64,000 nucleotides of DNA from positions 10,950,522-11,014,521 of the forward strand of contig NC_134465.1 of NCBI RefSeq assembly GCF_047948215.1, read 5' to 3'. The stretch is from Lycorma delicatula (Eukaryota > Arthropoda > Insecta > Hemiptera > Fulgoridae). Position numbers and translations under genes: made by a program. The notes under the pieces are model-generated. The model was not told the DNA's origin and made no database searches. It worked only from the letters and a program-made list of their open reading frames with translations. Below are positions 22,441-35,425 of the stretch, in pieces; position 1 is the stretch's first letter; every line of letters starts with the position of its first letter.

Positions 22441-25400
22441 TTTTTTTTTGTCTCAGTCATTTGACTGGTTTGATGCAGCTCTCCAAGATTCCCTATCTAG
22501 TGCTAGTCGTTTCATTTCAGTATACCCTCTACATCCTACATCCCTAACAATTTGCTTTAAATATTCCAAACGTGGCCTGCCTACACAATTTTTTCCTTCT
22601 ACCTGTCCTTCCAATATTAAAGCGACTATTCCAGGATGCCTTAGTATGTGGCCTATAAGTCTGTCTCTTCTTTTAACTATATTTTTCCAAATGCTTCTTT
22701 CTTCATCTATTTGCCGCAATACCTCTTCATTTGTCACTTTATCCACCCATCTGATTTTTAACATTCTCCTATAGCACCACATTTCAAAAGCTTCTAATCT
22801 TTTCTTCTCAGATACTCCGATCGTCCAAGTTTCACTTTCATAAAAAGGGACACTCCAAACATACACTCTCAAAAATCTTTTCCTGACATTTAAATTAATT
22901 TTTGAGGTAAACAAATTATATTTCTTACTGAAGGCTCCTTTCGCTTGTGCTATTCAGCATTTTATATCGCTCCTGCTTCGTCCATCTTTAGTAATTCTAC
23001 TTCCCAAATAACAAAATTCTTCTACCTCCATAATCTTTTCTCCTCCTATTTTCACATTCAGTGGTCCATCTTTGTTATTTCTACTACATTTCATTACTTT
23101 TGATTTGTTCTTCTTTATTTTCATGCGATAGTTCTTGCGTAGGACTTCATCCATGCCGTTCATTGTTTCTTCTAAATCCTTCTTACTCTCGGCTAGAATT
23201 ACTATATCATCAGCAAATCGTAGCATCTTTATCTTTTCACCTTGTACTGTTACTCTGAATCTAAATTGTTCTTTAACATCATTAACTGCCAGTTCCATGT
23301 AAAGATTAAAAAGTAACGGAGATAGGGAACATCCTTGTCGGACTCCCTTTCTTATTACGGCTTCTTTCTTATGTTCTTCAATTGTTACTGTTGTTGTTTG
23401 GTTCCTGTACATGTTAGCAATTGTTCTTCTATCTCTGTATTTGAACCCTAATTTTTTTAAAATGCTGAACATTTTATTCCAGTCTACGTTATCGAATGCC
23501 TTTTCTAGGTCTATAAACGCCAAGTATGTTGGTTTGTTTTCTTTAATCTTCCTTCTACTATTAATCTGAGGCCTAAAATTGCTTCCCTTGTCCCTATACT
23601 TTTCCTGAAACCAAATCGGTCTTCTCCTAACACTTCTTCTACTCTCCTCTCAATTCTTTTGTATAGAATTCTAGTTAAGATTTTTGATGCATGACTAGTT
23701 AAACTAATTGCTCTGTATTCTTCACATTTATCTGCCCCTGCTTTCTTTGGTATCATGACTATAACACTTTTTTTGAAGTCTGACGGAAATTCCTCTTTTT
23801 CATAAATATTACACTCCAGTTTGTATAATCTATCAATCGCTTCCTCACCTGCACTGCGCAGTAATTCTACAGGTATTCCGTCTATTCCAGGAGCCTTTCT
23901 GCCATTTAAATCTTTTAATGCTCTCTTAAATTCAGATCTCAGTATTGTTTCTCCCATTTCATCCTCGTCAACTTCCTCTTCTTCCTCTATAACACTATTT
24001 TCTAATTCATTTCCTCCGTATAACTCTTCAATATATTCCACCCATCTATCGACTTTACCTTTCGTATTACATATTGGTGTACCATCTTTGTTTAACACAT
24101 TATTAGATTTTAATTTATGTACCCCTAAATTTTCCTTAACTTTCCTGTATGCTCCGTCTATTTTACCAATGTTCATTTCTCTTTCCACTTCTGAACACTT
24201 TTCTTTAATCCACTCTTCTTTCGCCAGTTTGCACTTCCTGTTTATAGCATTTCTTAATTGCCGATAGTTCCTTTTACTTTCTTCATCACTAGTATTCTTA
24301 TATTTTCTACGTTCATCCATAAGCTGCAATATATCGTCTGAAACCCAAGGTTTTCTACCAGTTCTCTTTATTCCGCCTAAGTTTGCTTCTGCTGATTTAA
24401 GAATTTCCTTTTTAACATTCTCCCATTCTTCTTCTACTTTTTTTACCTTATCTTTTTTACTCAGACCTCTTGCGATGTCCTCCTCAAAAATCTTCTTTAC
24501 CTCCTCTTCCTCAAGCTTCTCTAAATTCCACCGATTCATCTGACACCTTTTCTTCGGGTTTTTAAACCCCAATCTACATTTCATTATCACCAAATTATGG
24601 TCGCTATCAATGTCTGCTCTAGGGTAAATTTTGCAGTCAACGAGTTGATTTCTAAATCTTTGCTTAACCATGATATAATCTATCTGATACCTTGCAGTAT
24701 CGCCTGGCTTTTTCCAAGTGTATATTCTTCTATTGTGATTTTTAAATTGGGTGTTGGCAATTACTAAATTATACTTCGTGCAAAGCTCTATAAGTCTGTC
24801 CCCTCTTTCATTCCTTTTGCCCAGCCCGTATTCACCCACTATATTTCCTTCCTTGCCTTTTCCAATCTCCAACTACTATTAAATTTTCATCTCCTTTTAC
24901 GTGTTTAATTGCTTCATCAATCTCTTCGTATACACACTCTACCTCATCATCATCATGGGCGCTTGTAGGCATATAGACGTTAACAATCGTTGTCGGTTTA
25001 GGTTTTGATTTTATCCTTATTACAATGATATTATCGCTATGCGTTTTGAAATCCTCTACTCTCTTCCCTATCTTCTCGTTCATTATGAAACCTACTCCTG
25101 CCTGCCCATTATTTAAAGCTGAGTTAATTATTCTAATATCACCTGACCAAAAGTCGCCTTCCTCTTCCCACCGAACCTCACTAATTCCTACTACATCCAC
25201 ATTTATCCTATCCATTTCCCTTTTTAAATTTTCTAGCCTACCAACCTTTTTTAAACTTCTCACATTTCACGCTCCGACTCGTAGAATGTTATTTTTTAAT
25301 TTTCTGGTGACCCCTTCCTTAGTAGTCCCCACCCGGAGATCCGAACGGGGGACTAATTTACCTCCGGAATATTTTACCAAGGAAGGCGCCTCCATTGCTA

Positions 25401-25690
25401 TATGAAAATGCAGAGAGCCACATTTTCTTGGAAAAAAAAGCGGCTGTGGTTTTCCATTGCTTTCAGCTGCGCAGTACTCAGAGGACTGAGTGATGTTGAT
25501 ATGGCCGTTTAAGTCATTCTGACTCACGCCCCTAACAACTACTGAAAGAGCTGCTGCCCTCTTTCAGGAATCATTCCTTAGTCTGGCTCTCAACAGATAC
25601 CTCTCCGATATGGTTGCACCTTCGGTCCAGCTACTATGTATCCCTGAGCACTCAAGCCCCCTCACCAACAGCAAGGTCTCATGATTCGTA
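22441..25690 (-). mobile_element. RTE-type non-LTR retrotransposon copy 2, nearly full length, inactive
   Basis: Minus strand, about 3.25 kb. The 5' leader begins near 25690 and contains an open upstream stretch ending in RVGA, where a TGA (25267-25269) replaces the Trp expected before NVRSLKKVGRLENL. The endonuclease runs about 24540-25265, with VRWEEEGDFWSGD and SDHNLVIMKC. RT follows: CEEYRAISLTSHASKILTRI, GFRKSIGTREAI, FIDLEKAFDNVDW, GVRQGCSLSPLLFNLY, and the catalytic FADD at 23206-23217. The C-terminal domain contains SETWTIGVSEKKRLEAFEMW. The breaks are the TGA, a 14-bp deletion inside the GDWNA motif near 24861-24866, a one-base loss near 23535 and a TGA at 22954-22956. The 3' end is CAAATGACTGAGAC plus a run of A. 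Confidence 0.9.
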
Positions 25691-25729
25691 GAGGATTTAT
25701 TTTCAGTCAGTATTTAAAATTGATACATT

Positions 25730-28545
25730 TTTTTCGTTTCTTGTTTGACATGTTTTGTTTACGTTTCTTTAACATTAGGAGGGAAGGATTGGCTAGTTTT
25801 TTTTTTTATTATTTATATATATATATATATATTTTTTTTATGATGACATATATAAATTAAATTATAAAGGTAAGGGATTGATTAAATAATTCTAGATTCT
25901 TGCCAGTTGTTGAATCTTGTTTCAAAAAGTAGGTATGTTTATTAACAATTGGTTGACAATTTATTACTGGAATACAGTTAAATTAATGTGTTACAAAGAA
26001 ACTACTTTTATATTTATGTATAAAAAAAAAAGAACTTATATCCTATAGTTACAATATGAGGGTGAAATATTCTGTTTTGCAAATATGCTAAGTCTAACTA
26101 GGATTCAAACCCACAAACTTCCAGATGAATAGTTGAGAGAGATCTTACTATTGTTTTAAAAAAGTTGATGGTATTATAGATGTATTTTATAAAAAAATAA
26201 TTTATTTTGATTTTTTTAATTTAATTGAGAGAATAACATGTTGGTAATGAAATGTGTCTATTAATGTGATTAATGTAGATTAACTGTCATTTGTCGGTTG
26301 TTAAGAAGTAAATAATCTTAATTTTAAAAGTTGTAATTTTTCTTTTATATTATGTTAATAAGGTAGTAAAAAATGTATGTCAGAAAACTTTAAATATCAC
26401 TATTTAATGTCTATTCGTTACATAATGCGTAGAATAAATTATATATATAAATAAATATTATTATCTATAAATAAATAATATATTTTAATCATAAAGATAT
26501 TTAATTGTATTGATAATATACAAAAATTTTGTTTTAAATAAATTATAAAAGAAGTAAATGCAGATGAAATAAGAAGAGCAGAAATTTTTGCATTTTAGTA
26601 GCAGATGCTTTTTTAAAGTTTATCAGAAAAAATTAAAGTAATAAACTATTTTTTAATTGTTATTGTTAATGTTATTGTTAAATAACATAATAACATTGTT
26701 ATTGTTTAATTGTTATTGTTAATTAGTGGTGATATTATATAATATAAAATGAATTGTATATTTTAATGCACGCTTATGTACTGTACTGTTCACAAATTAT
26801 TTGTGCCCTAAAATTTAGATAGTGTGCAATTCATAATTAATGAAGTTAATTGTTCCTTCAGTGATTATATTATTTAAAATTAATTATGGTTCATTGAATT
26901 AATTATTAATTACCATAATTAATTATTTTAATTTAACAAATTATTTATTATATTTTATTATATAAGTAATGGAGCTAGTCATGAATTTAATGTTTTGTAT
27001 ATATAATTTTAGTGTCAATAAATGATAATGATTTAACTGACTTTTTTATTGTTGTACAATCCTGATTATCTGATCTACATCTTAGTCTGTATAAAGCATT
27101 GAATATATATTACAGAATTATATTCTTCATTTTTTTAAATTAATATCTTATTTATAAATATAATTTCTTTTCAGTAACATAAATAATAAACATGTATTTT
27201 TGTGTATTTTGAGAATAATGGTTTTTTCACTTAGTTCAGTAATCATGAAATGGGTTTATCACAAATGGCGTATTTAATTTTTCAACGAATTTATCACTTG
27301 CAATGGAATATGGCTTTCTTCACTTGTTTTGTCCATTAGTTCATCCTTTGCTAAAGGAGAACAGTTTATTTTTAATGAATTACCATTAATTTATAATAAT
27401 AAATAATTACTCATATATTTTAATCTTTGAAAATCCGATAGATTAAACTTATCATAATAATTTCCAATTATAGATTATCCTGCATCTTTGGTTGGTATAG
27501 AATTCTATAACTACATTAAAATATATTCTTTTAATAATTTGTTATTCCAGATTGTTTTCTGTTTTGAAATTTTGAATTACATTAAAAAATGTACCTGTAA
27601 ACTTTGCTGTCCAGTACTGGAATGATTTAATCTTTGAAATACCTTTAATTCTTAAAAGAATACATTCTTATAATTATACAAGTAAGTATATTAATATAAT
27701 ATAAGCGTGTCCCAAAAAAATCATCTGATTTGGATTATTTATATTTTGAAAACTATTTAATATAAAAACATAACATTAATTTTGTATTAAAGTTTTTCTA
27801 CATAGAAAGTCATGGGTGCTCAACATACTCGGAATACATCCACACTAGTTGAATTCATCCCACACTTTATTCCCGTTGGAATTGGGAAATTTGCCTAACC
27901 AAATGCTCAGCAGCCCATACATACTGGGTGTGTGGAGTTCACCGCCTACTGCAGTGGTACCCACTAAAAACCACTCCCTCATGTGATGTGGTGTTGGAAT
28001 TGCCATTAAAACATTACCTCAATATCATGTGCATCCACACACCTTACATTCATACAAAATACATCTCATTCACATGCTACTGTACACTGTATGCAACTCT
28101 TCTAATATATACAAACTTCACTTATTTACATTTTTTTTTTCACCCTACTCCCCTGGGCCAGACATACAATTAAGTAAAGCTAAGCCCAGGGTATATATAT
28201 TTGTTCTTTTTTATTTTGTCCTTTTACTCTAAGGCAGCCAACCTGCCAACTGGCAGTAAATCTGGCACGGCAGTTCGGCCCCCCTGTTCAGATCTTTGAT
28301 CTTTATTTTGCCTGCCTCTAATCTCCAGGAGGGAGTAACAAGGCCCAACTATGTCACTCCTGGGACTTTTTTTGTCCTTCAGTTTGAAGATGGCTGCCGT
28401 CACCTCATCTTGTGTGAAGTGCTTTCTGTCACACTTGATGTATTCAGTAGCACCGTTATCTTTGCAAGTAAACAATCTAATCAGTGGGAGTCTCGCTATC
28501 TCCTCCATGAGGATGGGGAGCCGTCTACTAAATCGCTTCATAGCG
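25730..28545 (+). repeat. inverted duplication A, left arm
   Basis: Reverse complement of 49366-52163, about 97-98% identical by eye in sampled stretches, with a few indels (for example an extra ATCAAACAAACAAAACCTCA-type insert in the right arm). Most of it is AT-rich DNA without genes. Its inner end is the 3' part of a non-LTR element (28132-28545). Confidence 0.9.
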
Positions 28546-29266
28546 ATTTGATAGGCTCGCCCTCATGGATCTGAATTGAGCTCTCTGCAGAATTTTCTCC
28601 ATTTATTTTTTTAGACTGCTTGATTTCATAATTTATTAAGTGTCATGAAGCTAAATATCTTTTTGCGCAGCCTCTTCATATGCATCTCCTCCTGCAATCG
28701 CTATTTTTGGCATCATAAACTCTGAAGATCACTTTGCATATGCACTATTTGCACGGTCCACAAATATACTGAGTAAAAGCATCAAATTTCTACCATCTCT
28801 GCTCTGTCTGGCAACATTTTCAACAACAGTTGCAACTTGCCTTCATGTCAGTCTTAAAGGTTTCTGAATGGCTATCACACAAAACAATGGGTCTTCGATT
28901 TCTAACAGTGTGGCCAAGTGATTACTTGCCGTTTTGTCCTGCAGGACTGTCCAGTTACACTTGGAGCGCTCCCATCATCTGTCCATTATGGTTAAATCCA
29001 GAATTGAGATATGTCCCCTCGCCACACAGGTAGGTGTGTGGTCATTTAAGCAGTAAAGACAATTCACTGTCATGGGGTCTGAAAGAACCTTGCCGTGCAG
29101 TTTTTGTAAGGACTACTGGCGACAACAGCCTTACAATTCAAGTAACCCATCAGGATGATCTTCCTGGGCGTTTTGGCAATGACATCGTTGAGTCTACTCA
29201 CAAATGCCTCAAACTCATGAAATTCACAGTTGGGACTGACATAGGCGGCGCCTATGTCAGTCCAAC
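28132..29266 (-). mobile_element. R1-like non-LTR retrotransposon, internally deleted
   Basis: Minus strand. The endonuclease piece at about 28850-29266 reads DIGAAYVSPNCEFHEFEAFV and RLNDVIAKTPRKIILMGYLN, where the last Asp of a GDxN motif is replaced by Tyr. RT entry is near 28400-28470 (FTQDEVTAAIFKLKDKKSPR). Most of the RT is deleted, and the 3' end is a GC-richer tail ending in a run of A at 28132. Only the part from 28545 down to the tail is present in the right arm at 49366-49742. Confidence 0.7.
29233..29263. repeat. 14-bp perfect hairpin inside the endonuclease remnant
   Basis: GGACTGACATAGGC, loop GGC, then the exact complement at 29250-29263. Confidence 0.9.
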
Positions 29267-29280
29267 AGATATGATTTATG

Positions 29281-29712
29281 TGAAATCAGATATTTTTGCA
29301 AAACGTGGATTTCCTAGATGGTGGTAGGGTACATGATATCCTAAAAAAAATTTATTTTTGGTCCTCTTTGGTTCATATTCAGAATATATATTAGTTACAT
29401 GAAACGAGATATTTTTGCTAAAATGGACCTCCTAGGTTGTGGTTGAGTCGTGATATTTCAAAAAAAATTATTTATGGTCCGATTTGGATCATATTTAGAA
29501 TATATATTTCTTACATGAAACGAGATATTTTTGCGATGTCGTGGGATTGTGGTATTAAAAAAAAAATTTATTTATGGTCAAATTTGGCTCATATTCAGAA
29601 TATATATTTGCTACGTGAAACGACATATTTTTGCAAAACATGGACCTCCTAGGTGGTGGTGGAGTCGTGATATTTCAAAAAAAATTTCTTTATGTCTGAT
29701 TTAGTTGAATAT
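29281..29712 (+). repeat. satellite of about 115-bp units, array 1
   Basis: Four imperfect tandem units; the anchor TATTTTTGC recurs at 29291, 29410, 29526 and 29626. A unit contains ATTCAGAATATATATT, GTGAAACGA.ATATTTTTGC, CATGGACCTCCTAGG, TGGTGGTGGAGTCGTGATAT and a run of A. Other arrays lie at 36396-36687, 39770-40246 and 48425-48790. Confidence 0.9.
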
Positions 29713-29714
29713 AT

Positions 29715-30398
29715 TTAATAATTTATTTAATATGTATATCATATAAAACATGTTAATCACAGAATATAATTAAAGTTAGAAGAGTAAGCCAGTCAAAAAG
29801 TAAAATAAATCTTTATTATCCTCAAATAACACAGTTACAATTAAACAAGACAGAAAACTCAGCCGATTATTTCAAGTACATAATCTACATCTTTATTTAT
29901 AATTATAACATTCAAAACATTAGTTATTTTAAATCTACAGTTGATTCAATAAAAAATAAAAAGACATTTCAATCCTATTTTCTTCTGTATGCATCATCTT
30001 CAGTTTAATATTTTATTAAACTGTAATATTTTGTCTATATTATAGTGTAAATATATATTATTCTGATTTGATTATAAGATAAAAAATTACGCTAAGCAAA
30101 CCATGTTTTTCATGCTACTGAATTAAGGAGAATTTATATACACAGTATTCATGAAGTATAGTAACACTGAAATAAATTTCAACTCTTAAAATGAGATTCA
30201 GCAAATGGTTTACCTCAAAAAATCTATTTTTGGTTAAAAACCTACCGCATCCCAAGGTCCTCTCTTCAAGGCCAACTCAAAAAAGTTTAAAGGAAAGGCT
30301 AGAGTTGTGATACGTTATTCTAGTAGGTAACTCTAATTAAAATGGTGGTCATTTAATGTTTTTTTCAGTTATGTACAAAAGTAACTCTTAAATAGTAA
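29715..30398 (+). repeat. inverted duplication B, left arm
   Basis: Reverse complement of 43935-44607, about 94-95% identical by eye. It is AT-rich with no coding seen. The block TAACA.TGAAATAA and TTCAGCAAATGnTTnACCTCAAA occurs again just beyond the arm (30388-30450), so this repeat family has an internal repeat of about 230 bp. Confidence 0.85.
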
Positions 30399-30598
30399 CA
30401 GTGAAATAATAAAAAAATAAAATTCAGCAAATGCTTCACCTCAAAGCGATCTAGCTTTCAATTCGAGTTATTATTTGGATCTACTGTGGGGGCTACCTTT
30501 GAAACTAGCTGAAAAATATCAGATGGCTGCTATTTTGATTAAGGTTGTTGTAATCTAAAGTTTTCATTAAACATTTTTGAGCTGCTCTACATGGAAGC

Positions 30599-30763
30599 TT
30601 TCTTTTCTGTTTAGCCTCTGGAACCACCACCATCCTCATCAGAGGATGAATGAGGATAATATGTATGAATGTAAATGAAGTGTCAGATCAACCATTCCTA
30701 AGATGTGTGGTTAATTGAAAACACTGGTATCCACAATCTAGTATTGAAATCCGTAAAAAAGTA
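30599..30763 (-). mobile_element. tRNA-derived SINE, 5'-truncated
   Basis: Minus strand. Contains CTGTTTAGCCTCTGGAACCA, CAGAGGATGAATGAGGAT and TGTGTGGTTAATTGAAA, and stops before the tRNA-like part. It is flanked by ACATGGAAGCTT and ACATGAAAGCTT, a target-site duplication with one difference. Confidence 0.8.
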
Positions 30764-31104
30764 ACATGAAAGCTTGGGGTGGTTAATCCATCTCTTAAAT
30801 CACTGGCATAAATTAGTGACTTTTTATATGATTTTTATTCTCAAATATTTTCTCTTTAATGCAGTGATCCTCCTAATTGTTACCTAATCACCAGCTGTAC
30901 CTATTGACAACATGAACCCTATAAGTTGAACCTAAGTAACGTAAGTCACTGAGTTATAATTTTGATCTTTGTTATGTTTCCTTGAGCTGTATTTTAATAT
31001 TTCATTAATTTGGTTAACTTTAAAAACTGTAAGATTTTTCATCTTTACAGTTTTACAACACATTAAATGAGGCAAAATTTTTATGAAAATAAACTTTCAA
31101 TACT

Positions 31105-31116
31105 GCAGAATAAGAC

Positions 31117-31147
<31 letters not shown>

Positions 31148-31901
31148 CACAGAGACAGCGACAGACAGACACAGAGAGAGAGAGAGACAAAGAGAGCCAG
31201 AGAGTGAGAGAGAGACAGAGACAGAGACAGAGATGGAGAGAGAGAGAGAGAGACAGCGACAGAGACAGAGAGAAACAGAGAGAGAGAGAGACAGAGAAAG
31301 AGAGTGAGAGAGAGACACAGAGAAAGAGACAAACAGAGAGAGAGAGACAGAGAGACACAGATACAGACAGAGAGAGAGAGAGAGAAAGAGAGACAGCGAG
31401 AGAGTGACAGAGGGAGAGAAAGAGAGCGAGAGGGAAAGAGACAGACAAAGACAGAGACAACGACAGCGACAGACACACAGAGAGACAGACAGAGAGAGAG
31501 AGAGAGAGAGAAAGTGACAGTCAGAGAGAAAGAGAGAGAGAGACAGATAGAAAGTGTCAGTCAAAGAGAAAGAGACAGAGAGAGAGAGAAAGAGACAAAG
31601 AGGGATAGAGACAGAGAGAGAGAGAGAGAAAAACACAGAGAGAGACAGAGAGAAACACAGAGAGAGAGAGAGAGAGAGAAAAACACAGAGAAAGACAGAG
31701 AGAGAGACAAAGATAGAGTGATACAGTGAGAGAGACAGAAAGAGGGAGAACGAGAGAGAGAGAGACAGAGAGTGCGAAAGAGAGAGAAACAAATAGAGAG
31801 AAAGAGAGAGACAGAGAGAGCGTGAGAGACAGAAAGAGAGAGAGATAGTGACATACAGAGAGAGAGAGAGAGAGAGACAAATAGAAAGTAACAGACAGAG
31901 C

Positions 31902-31946
<45 letters not shown>

Positions 31947-33574
31947 TAAGAGTGTAAGACAGACAGAAAGAGACAGACAGAGAGAATGTGAGAAGCACAT
32001 ATAGAGAGAGCGACAGAGACAGAGTAAGAGTGTGAGACAGACAGAGAGAAAGTGAGAGGCACATAGAGAGAGAGAAAGGCGGAGAGAGAGTGTGAGAGAC
32101 AGTGGCGGAGACAAAGAGAGGCGAAAAAACAGAGAGAGAGAGAGAGATAGACAGTGACAGAGAGAGATAGAGAGTGACAGACAGAGAGAGAGAGAGAGAG
32201 AGACAAAGAGGGATACAGACAGACAGAGACAGCGACAGTAACACCGACACAGAGACAGGGAGAGAGAGAGAGTGAGAGAACGAGAGAGAGAAAAACATTG
32301 ATAAAGACAAAGAGTGAGAGAGAAAGAGAGATACAAAGAGAGAGAGTGAGTCACATAGAGAGAGAGAGAAAGAGAGAGTGAGACAGAGATAGAGAGAGAC
32401 GGACAGAGAGTGAAAGAGAGAGAGGGGCAGAGACAGAGAGAGCGTGGGAGACAGATAGAAAGTGACAGAGAGAGAGAGTGACAAAGAGGGATAGAGACAG
32501 AGAGAGAGAGAGAGAGAAAAAAACACAGAGAGAGAAAGAGAAAGAGATCGAGTAAGAGAGAAAAAAACACAGAGAGAGAAAGAGAAAGAGATCGAGTAAG
32601 AGAGAGAGACAGAGACAGAGAGACAGATAAAAACAGAGAGAGAGGCAGTTAGAGAAAGGCCAGAGAGTGAGAAAGACAGAGAGAGAGACAATGAGAGAGA
32701 GAGAGATACAGAGAGAGCGTGAAAGGCAGACAGAGAGAGAGAGAGAAGATAGACAGATAGAAAGTGAAAGAGAGAGAGAGAGAGAGTGAGAGAGAGAGAG
32801 AGATAGAGAGAGACACACACACACAGTGACAGAGAGTTAGAGAGACAGAGACAGATAAAGACAGAGATATAGGCAGAGAGAGAGAGAGAGAGAGATAGAG
32901 AGAGACACACAGTGACAGAGAGTTAGAGAGACAGAGACAGACATATAGGCAGAGAGAGAGAGAGAGAGTCAGAGTAAGAGATTGAGTCAAAGAGAGGAAG
33001 AGAGAGAGAGGGTGTGAAAGAGCGAGAGAGAGAGTCAGCGAGAAAGAAAGACAGAGAGAGAGAGAAAGCGATAGAGAGAGAGAAGGAAAGAGAAAGACAG
33101 AGACAGCGACAGAGTCACAGACGGAGAGAGAGACAGAGATACAGAGTGAGCGAGAGAGATTGACAGAGCGAGTCAGAGAAAAACATAGAGACAAAGAGAA
33201 GAGAGAGAGAGAACTAGAGAAAGAAAAACACAGAGAGAGAGAAAGAGAGAGACAGACAGAAAGACAGAGAGCGAGTAAGAGAGAGCGATTGAGAGAGAGA
33301 GAGAGACAACGACAGAGACAGAGAGACAGATAAAAACGGAGAGAGAAAGACAGGGAGAGAGAGACAAAGAGAGAGAGAGAGAGAGACAATGAGAGAGAGA
33401 GAGAGAGACAGAGAGAGCGTGAGAGACAGAGAGAAAGAAGATAGACAGATAGAAAGTGCAAGAGAGAGAGAGAAAGAGTGTGAGACAGACAGAGAGAGAG
33501 AGTGAAAGGCACATAGAGAGAGAGAGAGAGAGAGTCAGAGAAAGACAGAAAGAGACAGAGACAGCGACACAGAG

Positions 33575-33611
<37 letters not shown>

Positions 33612-35194
33612 TTGAGAGAAAGAGAGAGAAAAACTGAGAGAGAGAGAGAGAGACAGAGAGAGCATGAGAGGCAGAGAGAGAGAGAGAGACAACGGGTGAG
33701 AAAGAAAGAGAGATAGAGAGAGAAAAGAGAGAGTGAGGCACAGAGAGAGAGAGAGTGTGAGAGAGACTCACAAAGAGAGAGCGAATGGGAGAGAGTCCGA
33801 CCGAGACAGAGACAGCGACACACAGAGAGAGATAGACAGAGTTACGGATTGACATAGAGAGAGGGGGAGACAGTGAAAGAGCGAGAGAGAGATAGGGTGA
33901 GTGGGGGAGAGAGACACAGAGAGAGACAGAGACAGAGAGAGAGAAACAGAGAGAGGCGAAAATACAGCGATAAAGAGAGAGAGACAAAGAGAGTGCGAGT
34001 TACAAAGAGAGAGAGAGTGAGGAAGAGAGAGAGACAGAGAGTGAGAAAGAGTCAGAGGCAGAGAGAGAGAGTGGGACAAAGATAGAGAGAGAGATAGAGA
34101 GAGAGAAAGAGAGACAGAGAGAGAGAGAGAGAGAAAGCGACAGAGAGAGAGCGACACAGAGAGAACGTGAGACAGAGACAGCGACACCGACACAGAGAGA
34201 GACAGCGACAGAGAGAGAGAAAAACACAGAGAAAGAGAGAGGCAAAGAGAGAGAGTGATACAGAGAGAGAGACAGAGTGAGAGAGAGAACGACAGAGAAA
34301 AACAGAGAGAGAGAGAGAGAGACAGAGAGAGAGAGACAATGAGTGAGAAAGAGAGAGAGCGGCAGAGAGAGAGATAGAGACAAAGAGGGATAGAAACAGA
34401 GTGAGAGAGAGAGAGAGACAGCGACAGTGACACCAACACAGAGACAGGGAGAGAGAGAGAGAGAGTGAGAGAACGAGAGAGAGAAAAACACAGATAAGGA
34501 CAAAGAGTGAGAGAGAGCAAGACAGTGAAAGAGCGAGAGAGAGATAGGGTGAGTGGGGGAGAGAGACACAGAGAGAGACAGAGACAGAGACAGAGAAACA
34601 GAGAGAGCGAAAATACAGCGATAAAGAGAGAGAGACAAAGAGAGTGCGAGTTACAAAGAGAGAAAGAGACAGATAAAGAGTGAGAAAGAGAGAGAGAGAC
34701 AGAGAGTGGGAAAGAGAGAGAGGCAGATAGAGAGAAAGAGTCAGAGGCAGAGAGAGAGAGTGGGACAAAGATAGAGAGAGAGACAGAGAGAGAGAAAGAG
34801 AGACAGAGAGAAAGAGACAGAGAGAGAGAGAGAGAGAGAAAAACAGAGAGAGAGAGACAGTGAGAAAGAGAGAGACAGAGAGAGAGAGACAGAGAGAGAG
34901 AGACAATGTGTGCGAAAGAGAGAGTGATAGTGAGAGAGAAAGAGAGAGAGTGGCAGAGAGAGAAAAACACAGATAAAGACAAAGAGTGAGAGAGAGAGAG
35001 AGACACACACACAATGAGATAGAGAGAAAGAGAGAGTGAGACAGAGATAGAGAGAGAGAAAGATAGAGTGAGGCAGAGACAGAGAGAGCGAGAGAGACAC
35101 AGTGAGACAGATAGAAAGTGACAGAGAGAGAGTGACAAAGTGGGATAGAGACAGAGTGAGAGAGAGAGACAGAGAGAGAAATAGAGAGAGGCGA

Positions 35195-35264
<70 letters not shown>

Positions 35265-35425
35265 ACAGAGAGAGAACGAGAGAGAGAGAGACACACACAC
35301 ACACACACACACAGAGACAGAGAGTGAGAGAGACACAAAGACACACACAGACAGTCGCATTGACAGACAGACAGCCAGTCAGACAGAGACAGATAGACAG
35401 ACACAGACAGAGATAGAGTGAGGAG
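31105..35425. repeat. 4.3-kb degenerate GA / CAGAGA array
   Basis: Almost entirely GA dinucleotides with scattered CA, AA, GC and single T on the plus strand. This gives long low-complexity open frames (Ser-Leu on the minus strand, Arg-Glu on the plus) that are not genes. Longer segments recur inside it. For example, 33871-34010 is nearly repeated at 34523-34662 (offset 652), and 32513-32561 is repeated in tandem. The right end abuts a transposon inverted repeat at 35426. Confidence 0.95.

Noticed and set aside
27928..28173. 81-codon open frame repeated in both arms (also 49768-49962)
   Set aside because: It is repeated only because the arms are duplicated. The frames diverge after an indel and the sequence is repeat-derived without a recognisable domain.
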